Part shown: positions 1-5,246 of the stretch, in pieces
How the letters are laid out: each line of letters starts with the position of its first letter
Numbering within the stretch: position 1 is the first letter of the stretch
Assembly: GCA_964583605.1 (NCBI GenBank)
Contig: CAZOWL010000155.1
Coordinates: 1 to 5,246 of the forward strand
Length of the DNA stretch: 5,246 nt
From: CAZOWL01 sp964583605
GTDB taxonomy: Bacteria > Pseudomonadota > Gammaproteobacteria > Chromatiales > Chromatiaceae
Direction: 5' to 3'
The notes under the pieces: generated by a model
What the model saw: only the letters and a program-made list of their open reading frames with translations
What the model was told of the DNA's origin: nothing
Databases searched by the model: none
Position numbers and translations under genes: made by a program

Positions 1-3000
1 TTCCGCCTGCATCGCCTGGATCCACTGTGGATGCTGGTAACGCGCGCGCAACTCGGTGGCGAGGAAGCGGGCCGCCGAGTCGATCCGGTCCTGCGCGTTC
101 GGGTCACGCAGATTGCTGATGTAGAGGCTCGGACTCTGTCCGGTCAGGTGGCGGACCGCGAGCGCGAGGCCACCGAGATACTGGAACGGATCGTCGGTCG
201 TCAGCATCCCGTAGAGGTTCGATGAGCGCGACAGCACCGCCCCGTCAACCCCCTCGAGCTGCTGCGCATAGAGATTCAGCCCCTCCGGCTTGCGGCCCCA
301 CCGCGCGGTATCTGGACCGTAGGTGTATTGCATCCGCGCCAGATAGAGCTCGGCCAGTTTCGCCTCGTCCTCCCAGGTATCGGAGGCGAGCGTCGCCTCG
401 TCGAGATTCGTGCCGTAGGTGCCGCTCTGGCTCGAGAAGATGCGGGTCAAGGCCAGATCCCGGGCCTCGTCTTGGGCCATCCCCTCGGCCAAGAAGCGGC
501 TCTCCAACGCCAGGGTGTTGGCCCGCACCGCGTTGTCGGGTTCGTCGAGCTCGGCGACACGGGCCACGGCCTGCGCGATGTGAGTCATCAGGTTCGGAAA
601 ATGATCGCGGTACAGGCCCGTCGCCGAGACCACGACGTCGATCCGCGGCCGACCCAGCTCCTCGCGCGGGATCACCTCGATATCGGTGATGCGCCCGCCC
701 CGATCCCAGATCGGACGCACACCGAGGGCATGGAAGACCTGCGCCTCGAGCACACCCAGATGGCGCATCGCCTCGACCGACCACAACGAGAACGCGAGCT
801 TCTCCGGCGGGCGGCCCTGCTCGGTTCGGTGCGCCTTGATCAGCGCGGCCAGCGCCGCCCCGCCCGCGATATAGGCCTGCTCGGTCGGCAGCTTGGACGG
901 ATCGAAGCCATAGTGATTGCGGCCGGTCGGCAGGCTCTCGGGGTTGCGGATCGGATCGCCGCCGTAGCGGGTCGCCAGGTAACGCCCATCGAGGGCGGTC
1001 GAGAGCCCGGCCAGCTCCTCGGCGGCCGCGAGTCTTGCGTAGTAGTCACGGGCCAGCGCAACCAGCTCCGCGGATTGCGCGTCGACGACCGGCTCGTCCT
1101 CGAGCAGATGACGTTCGAGAAAACGATAGGGTTCGGTCTCGGTCAGGCGCTGATAGTCGTCGACGAACAGCTCATCCGGCTCATCGATCGGCAGCAGCCG
1201 GTACAGATCCTCGCCGAGCATCTGCATGACCGTGGTCAGACGATGGCTCGACGCCGGTGCCACGCCCAGGGTATGCAGGCCAAGCGGTTGCGCCGACTGG
1301 GCAAGATCATGCAGGTAGTCGTGCAATTCCCGCTCGAAGCCGACGAAATCCGCGGCGGCATCATCCACGGACCAGCCGAGATCCTCGAGCAGGTTGAGTT
1401 GCCCGGCCTGACGGATGATCGCCTGCTCGGTCTGCAACTTGACCGCACCCTGATCGAGCAGCTCCCACTCGTGAATCAGATCGTGCAATGGCATCAGCTC
1501 TTGATGCAGCCCCGCCGGGGCGAAGGGCGGGGTCTGATGGCTGATGGTCACGGCCCGACCACGTCGCTTCGCCTGCGTCGCCTCGCCGATGTTGTCGACG
1601 ATGTAGGGATAGGCCACCGGCAGATCGCCGAGCACCAGGTAGGGGTCATCATGGATCGACAGGCCGCGCTCCTTGCCCGGCATCCATTCTTGGGTGCCAT
1701 GGGTCCCCAGATGGATCAGCGCGTCGGCACCGAACACCTCTCGGACATAGAGGTAGCTGGCCAGATAGAAGTGATTCACCGGGACGCGGGAATCGTGATA
1801 GATGGACCGCTCCGCGGGTTCGCCGGCCTGCCCGCGCGGCGGCTGCGGCAGCATGATCAGGTGGTCACGCGCGATGCGCGGGATGACGAAGAAGGCCGAC
1901 CCTTCGTCCTCGATCACCATCGGGCTGTCGCTCGCCCGCCCCCAGCGCGCGTCGATCCGCTCGCGCACCTCGCCCGGCAGGGTCGCGAACCAGGCCTCGT
2001 AATCGGCCAACGGCAGGCGATCGGCCAGGCCCCGTTCGAGCAGTCCACCGACTTCCTCGGGTCGATAGAAGGGTGCCAGCAAGGCCGGCCCCTCGGCGAT
2101 CATCTGCGCCTCGTCGACCGGCGCGACCCGATAGCCAGCCTCGGCCAGCGCCTCGCTCAGGACAGCCAGGCTGCGCGGCACATTGAGGAACGAGGCCGCG
2201 AGGTTCTTCTCCCCGGGCGGGTAGTTGTAGAACATCAAGGCGACCCGCTTATCGGCATGGGGCCTGTCGCGCAACCGAGCCATACGCAACGCCTTGTCGA
2301 CCAGCGCCTGCGCCTGCTCGGGGATCGCGACGAGGCGCCCCTCCTCGACAGCGGCCACCACCAGCGGATCGATCAGACCGGCCTGTTCCGGGATCGCCAG
2401 GTAGAAGGGCACCCCGCCCATCGGAATCCCCTCGTCGCTGGCCGCCCACTCGGCCGCATCGCCACCACGCCAGCTGATCGCCTGCATGACGGGCACATCG
2501 AGGCGCACGTAATCCTCGCTACGCTCACCGAGGTACATGACCTGGTAGTTGATCAGCACATCGATCGCCGCTTGGCCATCCTGGAAGACGAGATCGAGAT
2601 CGCCCGGGCTTGGCATGACCGGATGGTAGAAGACGACCGGCAAGGCCCCGGCCGCCTCGAGCCGCGCGATCAGGTCGTCGACGAAATCGGTCACGGCGTT
2701 CGAGACGGCGGTGTGATGGATCGCCACCCCGATCCGCGGCCGTGATGCGGCGCGCTCGGGGCCAAGCCAGGCGAGGTACTCGGCGAGATCGCCCAGCACG
2801 AGATCTGGATGCCGCGGGTGGTAGATCCCCTTCTCGGGGAAGACCAATGGCGGTGGCACCGCGACCTGGCCATCGCCCCACAGCTGATGCTTCAGATACG
2901 CGAACAGCCGCTCGAAGTTGGTCACCCCGCCTTGGCGGTAATAGTCGTAGAGGATCTCGACCCGATCGGTGTCGAGCCCATCGGACCGCGGACCCTGCGC

Positions 3001-3378
3001 CGCGACCAACAGCCAGGGAATCCCGGTCTCCTCCAGCACCGCCCCCGCCGTTTCGAGGACTTGTTCGGCATCGCTCTGGCGCGGCGTGTCGAGCAACGCC
3101 AAGCGAGCGCGCGTCAAGGTCCCCGCGAGCCGCGTGAGATCGGTGTCGTCCAGATTCACCACGGCCAGGTTCAGGCCGCTGCCGCGCGCCGCCTCGGCGA
3201 CGGCGTCGAATTTGCCGGCCAGCACGAAATCATTGGTCAGGATCACCAGATCCGGGGCCGGCTCGCCCGCCCCCCGCAGCGCCGTTGGCGGCTTGATCAG
3301 GAACACCAGGATCAACGCCAAAATCGAACCGAGCAGAAGCCACTGGGTGGCCGGCCAGCGGTTACCGATACCCGTCAT
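1..3378 (-). CDS. cobN: CobN/BchH-superfamily metal-chelatase large subunit with N-terminal membrane anchor, HmuS-like (3' end outside window)
   Basis: The frame is open without a stop from the ATG at 3378 to the left edge (1126 residues). CobN proteins usually run to about 1250-1350, so roughly the last tenth is missing. Residues 14-28 (LLLGSILALILVFLI) form one hydrophobic segment after a short N-terminus; classical CobN is soluble. CobN-type landmarks follow in family order: RPRIGVAIHHT at 213-223, FYNYPPGEKN at 383-392, HLGTHGTQEWMPGK at 556-569 (the His-Gly-x-x-Glu-Trp/Phe-x-Pro-Gly-Lys signature shared with BchH), NPESLPTGRNHYGFDP at 812-827 and LGRPRIDVVVSATGLYRD at 908-925. Family members insert or remove a metal in a tetrapyrrole ring; CobN itself inserts cobalt into hydrogenobyrinate diamide with CobS and CobT. 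A GGAG lies 6 nt before the start, and the gene begins 21 nt after the receptor stop, so the two were probably co-transcribed. Family membership is very secure. An HmuS-like role in dechelating imported haem or another metallotetrapyrrole is inferred from the anchor and neighbours; a cobalamin role remains possible. Confidence 0.93.
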   Translation of the reverse strand, partial: MTGIGNRWPATQWLLLGSILALILVFLIKPPTALRGAGEPAPDLVILTNDFVLAGKFDAVAEAARGSGLNLAVVNLDDTDLTRLAGTLTRARLALLDTPRQSDAEQVLETAGAVLEETGIPWLLVAAQGPRSDGLDTDRVEILYDYYRQGGVTNFERLFAYLKHQLWGDGQVAVPPPLVFPEKGIYHPRHPDLVLGDLAEYLAWLGPERAASRPRIGVAIHHTAVSNAVTDFVDDLIARLEAAGALPVVFYHPVMPSPGDLDLVFQDGQAAIDVLINYQVMYLGERSEDYVRLDVPVMQAISWRGGDAAEWAASDEGIPMGGVPFYLAIPEQAGLIDPLVVAAVEEGRLVAIPEQAQALVDKALRMARLRDRPHADKRVALMFYNYPPGEKNLAASFLNVPRSLAVLSEALAEAGYRVAPVDEAQMIAEGPALLAPFYRPEEVGGLLERGLADRLPLADYEAWFATLPGEVRERIDARWGRASDSPMVIEDEGSAFFVIPRIARDHLIMLPQPPRGQAGEPAERSIYHDSRVPVNHFYLASYLYVREVFGADALIHLGTHGTQEWMPGKERGLSIHDDPYLVLGDLPVAYPYIVDNIGEATQAKRRGRAVTISHQTPPFAPAGLHQELMPLHDLIHEWELLDQGAVKLQTEQAIIRQAGQLNLLEDLGWSVDDAAADFVGFERELHDYLHDLAQSAQPLGLHTLGVAPASSHRLTTVMQMLGEDLYRLLPIDEPDELFVDDYQRLTETEPYRFLERHLLEDEPVVDAQSAELVALARDYYARLAAAEELAGLSTALDGRYLATRYGGDPIRNPESLPTGRNHYGFDPSKLPTEQAYIAGGAALAALIKAHRTEQGRPPEKLAFSLWSVEAMRHLGVLEAQVFHALGVRPIWDRGGRITDIEVIPREELGRPRIDVVVSATGLYRDHFPNLMTHIAQAVARVAELDEPDNAVRANTLALESRFLAEGMAQDEARDLALTRIFSSQSGTYGTNLDEATLASDTWEDEAKLAELYLARMQYTYGPDTARWGRKPEGLNLYAQQLEGVDGAVLSRSSNLYGMLTTDDPFQYLGGLALAVRHLTGQSPSLYISNLRDPNAQDRIDSAARFLATELRARYQHPQWIQAMQAE

Positions 3379-3384
3379 GCGATA

Positions 3385-3388
3385 CTCC
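3385..3388 (-). promoter_or_regulatory. Ribosome binding site of the CobN-like gene
   Basis: GGAG on the minus strand is followed by six bases (TATCGC) and then the ATG at 3378. This supports that start and therefore inclusion of the hydrophobic N-terminal segment in the protein. The site lies in the 21-nt gap between the receptor stop codon and the chelatase start. Confidence 0.7.
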
Positions 3389-3399
3389 AAGGATGATGG

Positions 3400-4405
3400 C
3401 TAGTCGAACTGCGCTTGCAGACTGGCGTAGAGGAAGCGACCCCGTTCCGCATAGCCGAAATCGGCGGATTTCTCGAGCGGGTTCTCGTCGGTCAGGTTCT
3501 CGACCCCGAGGCCGAGCTCGATGCCGGGCCCGACTGCCTTGCGGACATTGAGGTGCACCAGGGTGTAGTCGGGCAGGTCGTAGCGCGTCGTGCCGGCGCC
3601 GTAGAGCACCTGAGAGCCCGTGGCCGGGCACCGGCACGAAGGTCAGGGACCCGGTCGCAGCCAACACGTCTTTGCCTTCGAGCTCCGTCAAACGCCGGTC
3701 CGACTTCAGCGCCGTATCATCGACCCGCCTCGTCAGCGTCGAGAGCTTGAGACCCAGGCGATCGTCGACCAGCGGTCCCGAGACCGATGCCGAGAGCTGG
3801 TATTCATCGCCGCCGCGCCCGTGATCCGTCACACCGCCCAGGACCCAAACGGCCCCGCGCCAGGTCTCGCTGACCGGTCGCGTGATGACGTTGATGACGC
3901 CACCCATCGCATCGGTGCCGTACAGCGCCGACAAGGGGCCACGTACGATCTCGATCCGTTCGACGTCGGGCAGCGGCACCCAGGCGTAGCCGTAGTCCGA
4001 GTGACCGATGTATTCGTCGGTCGCCGTCACACGGCGGCCATCGGTCAGCAAGAGGACGTGTTTGCTATCGAGCCCACGGATGTTGACGACCCGCCGTCCC
4101 CCGAGACCGACGCCGCGGATGGTCACACCCGGCGCCTCGCGCACGGCGTCGAAGACGTCCCGAGCCGGCGAGGCGTCCAGTTCCTCGCGGGTGATGACGG
4201 TGACCGAGCCCGGCGCATCGCGCACATCGCGTTCGGTCAGGGTCGCCGTCACGACTAACGGCGGCAGTTGCGCAGGCGCGGCGGCGAAGACCAGCGACGG
4301 TATCGCAAGCGACCACGCCGACATGACGACCGATCGCGCGCGCCGCCGACGGGGGCGAGATGATGTCGCTTTGCATGCGTTGGATTGAGAATCAGATGCA
4401 GCCAT
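3400..4405 (-). pseudogene. TonB-dependent outer-membrane receptor with internal deletion and frameshift
   Basis: The start is taken as ATG 4405, with GGAGG four bases upstream; a GTG at 4453 in the same frame has no clear ribosome binding site. Residues 17-45 give an Arg-rich n-region, a hydrophobic core and an Ala-rich cleavage region (FAAAPA). A TonB box follows (PLVVTAT, 49-55), then a full plug domain: APGSVTVITREEL near 64-76, VNIRGLDSKHVLLLTDGRRV at 107-126, and VERIEIVRGPLSALYGTDAM at 148-167 followed by GGVINVITR. Early barrel sequence (YQLSASVSGPL, GSLTFVPVPGHGLS) runs to about residue 265 near 3611. The last strands then appear one base out of frame, from about 3609: YDLPDYTLVHLNV, GVENLTDENP and a terminal LYASLQAQFD before TAG at 3400-3402. 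The total is about 335 codons against the usual 600-700, so most of the barrel is absent. Left in its first frame, translation runs through unrelated sequence to 3362. Substrate class is unknown; the neighbours suggest haem, cobalamin or another metal complex. An assembly error could mimic this damage. Confidence 0.88.
3605..3630 (-). other. Deletion/frameshift junction inside the receptor gene
   Basis: The N-terminal frame reads receptor-like sequence to about GHGLS (3611-3625). The C-terminal frame, one base displaced, reads TGSQVLYGAGTTRYDLP from about 3621 downward, and further upstream it hits a stop near 3641-3643. The two frames overlap in plausible receptor sequence for only a few codons, so the break can be placed within about 20 bases. 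No insertion sequence, long direct repeat or inverted repeat is visible at the point. Confidence 0.75.
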
Positions 4406-4409
4406 AACG

Positions 4410-4414
4410 CCTCC
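4410..4414 (-). promoter_or_regulatory. Ribosome binding site of the receptor gene
   Basis: GGAGG on the minus strand lies four bases before the ATG at 4405. The spacing is slightly short, but the match to the anti-Shine-Dalgarno sequence is strong. It selects 4405 over the in-frame GTG at 4453, and gives a signal peptide with an n-region of about 25 residues. Confidence 0.6.
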
Positions 4415-4420
4415 GCGATG

Positions 4421-4439
4421 GCCGCCCTCGAAAGGCGGC
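4421..4439 (-). promoter_or_regulatory. Hairpin immediately upstream of the receptor ribosome binding site
   Basis: GCCGCC at 4421-4426 and GGCGGC at 4434-4439 are perfect complements around a 7-base loop. The stem ends six bases before the GGAGG of the receptor gene, so it could affect ribosome access, but it matches no RNA regulator I can name. In GC-rich DNA such a stem may occur by chance. Confidence 0.3.
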
Positions 4440-4522
4440 ACGGATTTCGACACATGGCTGCCTGACCCCTCGGAACGCGATGCGAACAGCGGGAATCAGG
4501 TGGCTAGATGCGGCCGCGATGA

Positions 4523-4539
4523 GTGGCCTTCCGGGCCAC
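4523..4539 (-). promoter_or_regulatory. Leader hairpin, perfect 6-bp stem
   Basis: GTGGCC at 4523-4528 pairs perfectly with GGCCAC at 4534-4539 around a 5-base loop. It lies in the predicted untranslated leader of the receptor gene. There is no T-run after it on the minus strand, so it is not a classical intrinsic terminator. Its function is unknown. Confidence 0.3.
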
Positions 4540-4636
4540 ACCACGAGACCAAGACGAGGCTACGCCTCCCGCGCTGCCGGACCATCTTGACCCGCTCGAA
4601 CACCTCGAATCGTTCAAGGCCCCTCACGTAACGCGG

Positions 4637-4665
4637 ATGCTAATCGTTGCTCTTTTTTCTTGCAA
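4637..4665 (-). promoter_or_regulatory. Putative sigma70-type promoter for the receptor-chelatase unit
   Basis: Reading on the minus strand, TTGCAA (4660-4665, four of six matches to TTGACA) is followed after exactly 17 bases by TAGCAT (4637-4642, four of six matches to TATAAT). The spacer is A-rich and the patch is the most AT-rich in the window. Transcription would start near 4630, leaving a leader of about 225 nt before ATG 4405. This is a by-eye consensus match only. Confidence 0.4.
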
Positions 4666-4759
4666 GAGATCGAAATCGAAGGGCTGCCGCGGATCGGCAA
4701 TGGCAGTCAGCGCGAATCTCATCGTGAGAAGCCGGTCCAGGTCCGTCTCGGCGGGAGAA

Positions 4760-4780
4760 CCAAGCCCGAGCCGGCCTTGG
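4760..4780 (-). terminator. Hairpin directly after the tonB stop, possible terminator
   Basis: The 21 bases form an imperfect palindrome: five outer pairs (CCAAG with CTTGG), one C-C mismatch, three inner G-C pairs and a three-base loop. It begins at the base after the TAG of tonB. The sequence after it on the minus strand (TTCTCCC) has only a weak T-tract, so intrinsic termination would be inefficient. It could also simply protect the 3' end of the tonB transcript. Confidence 0.4.
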
Positions 4781-5245
4781 CTAGCGCAGCGCGAATTGCA
4801 CCGGGACGACGATCTCCAGGGTCGAGTCCGACATCGACGGGGGCATCGAGGGCAGGGGTTGCGCCCGCTTGATCATGTCTTGCACCTCCTGATCGAGCAA
4901 CGTGTGTCCCGAGCTCCGGCGGATCTCATAGCGCAGCACCCTCCCCTGCCGGTCCATGACGAAGTACAGTAAGGCGGTCCCCTCCTGCCGCCGGCGCCGG
5001 GCCCGGTTCGGGTACTTCTTGTGCCTTTCCAACCAGGTCTGCAGCGTCGCCATGTAGTTGGCCGTCCCGACCTGGCCGCCGCCAGCAGTCCGGTCTCCGC
5101 CACCCTGTTGACTGCCCTGGCGTGAGCCCGTGTCGCTGGATCGGCCCGCGGGCGCCTCCGAGCGCGGTGCGCGGCTTGGCTCGAGCGGTTGGCGGGCCGG
5201 CTTCGGAGGCGGGGCCACCGGCTTCGGTTCCGGCTTGGGCTTGGG
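4781..5245 (-). CDS. tonB: TonB family energy transducer, C-terminal part (5' end outside window)
   Basis: The frame enters from the right edge with no start in view; 154 residues and the TAG at 4781-4783 are visible. TonB joins the inner-membrane ExbB-ExbD proton channel to outer-membrane receptors by gripping their TonB box. The first visible residues are a Pro/Lys/Glu repeat (PKPKPEPKP), then PPPKP and a Gly/Gln/Ser-rich stretch, as in the linker that spans the periplasm. From about visible residue 64 comes the C-terminal receptor-binding domain: YMATLQTWLERHKKYP, then an Arg-rich run, GTALLYFVMDRQGRVLRYEI, RSSGHTLLDQEVQDMIKRAQ, PLPSMPPSM and a closing LEIVVPVQFALR. The YP after the first helix, the SSGH.LLD motif and the final strand are family hallmarks. 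The N-terminal membrane anchor lies outside the window. It is encoded on the same strand upstream of the receptor and is probably dedicated to it, but a 375-base gap with its own promoter-like site suggests partly separate transcription. Confidence 0.93.
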   Translation of the reverse strand, partial: PKPKPEPKPVAPPPKPARQPLEPSRAPRSEAPAGRSSDTGSRQGSQQGGGDRTAGGGQVGTANYMATLQTWLERHKKYPNRARRRRQEGTALLYFVMDRQGRVLRYEIRRSSGHTLLDQEVQDMIKRAQPLPSMPPSMSDSTLEIVVPVQFALR

Positions 5246-5246
5246 C

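Larger units (their letters stand above)
4406..4780. other. Intergenic region between tonB and the receptor gene
   Basis: These 375 bases contain no convincing gene on either strand. From right to left they hold a hairpin just behind tonB, an unusually AT-rich patch around 4640-4680 with a promoter-like pair of hexamers, and a GC-rich leader of about 225 nt with two perfect six-pair hairpins before the receptor start. I see no tRNA, CRISPR repeats or insertion-sequence ends. Confidence 0.6.

Noticed and set aside
328..2745. Very long open frame (805 codons) on the plus strand
   Set aside because: It lies wholly antisense to the CobN-like gene, its translation is low-complexity with an excess of Arg, Gly, Asp and Gln, and it matches no family I know. 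Long antisense frames are expected opposite GC-rich genes.
2809..3396. Open frame on the plus strand opposite the start of the CobN-like gene
   Set aside because: It is antisense to a well-supported coding frame, with no recognisable domain; composition explains it.
3620..4258. Open frame on the plus strand opposite the receptor plug
   Set aside because: It mirrors the receptor coding sequence and shows no family motif; the minus-strand plug motifs are unambiguous.
4255..4455. Short minus-strand frame starting with ATG 4455, overlapping the receptor start
   Set aside because: It is out of frame with the receptor, and its protein turns Arg-rich with no motif. A GAGGGG about 10 bases upstream makes translation conceivable, but nothing else supports it.
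4496..4585. Possible 29-codon upstream frame in the receptor leader, minus strand
   Set aside because: It has no good ribosome binding site, no run of regulatory codons and no recognisable peptide; it may be chance.
4633..4651. Fur-box-like sequence overlapping the putative -10 element
   Set aside because: The best alignment to the 19-base Fur consensus gives only about 10 matches, and the left half is poor. The position would be suitable for a repressor, but the match is too weak to call.
4406..4660. Cobalamin riboswitch ahead of the receptor gene
   Set aside because: I looked for the B12-box core (AGCCAGGAGACCTGCC-like) and other conserved segments on the minus strand and did not find them; short resemblances near 4455-4470 are not convincing. 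A covariance search would settle it.

Overview
The window is GC-rich DNA carrying three genes, all read from the minus strand. In order of transcription (right to left) they are the 3' part of a tonB-type gene (4781-5245), a TonB-dependent outer-membrane receptor gene that is broken inside (3400-4405), and a long CobN/BchH-superfamily chelatase gene (3378 to the left edge, C-terminus outside the window). The base composition, the TonB/outer-membrane receptor pair and the protein style point to a Gram-negative proteobacterium. A gammaproteobacterium such as a purple sulfur bacterium (Chromatiaceae) would fit, but that is inference and no marker gene here fixes the taxon.

Layout. Positions 4781-5245 encode the Pro/Lys/Glu-rich periplasmic linker and C-terminal domain of TonB. 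Positions 4406-4780 are non-coding: a hairpin directly behind the tonB stop, a plausible sigma70-type promoter at 4637-4665 facing the receptor, and a leader of about 225 nt with two GC-rich hairpins. Positions 3400-4405 hold the receptor. Its signal peptide, TonB box, complete plug and first barrel strands are intact. The reading frame then jumps by one base near 3610, straight onto the last barrel strands. About 335 codons are present where such receptors usually have 600-700, so most of the barrel is gone. Positions 1-3378 hold an uninterrupted CobN-like protein of 1126 visible residues that starts with a hydrophobic membrane anchor.

How the genes may work together. TonB energises an outer-membrane receptor for a metal complex, and the CobN-like protein would act on the imported tetrapyrrole. 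The membrane anchor and the receptor/TonB neighbourhood fit the HmuR-HmuS type of haem/tetrapyrrole acquisition locus, where the CobN-like HmuS is reported to remove iron from haem, better than aerobic cobalamin biosynthesis. No cobalamin biosynthesis gene and no recognisable cobalamin riboswitch is in the window. The most notable observations are the anchored CobN-like protein in an uptake cluster and the gutted receptor between two apparently intact partners.
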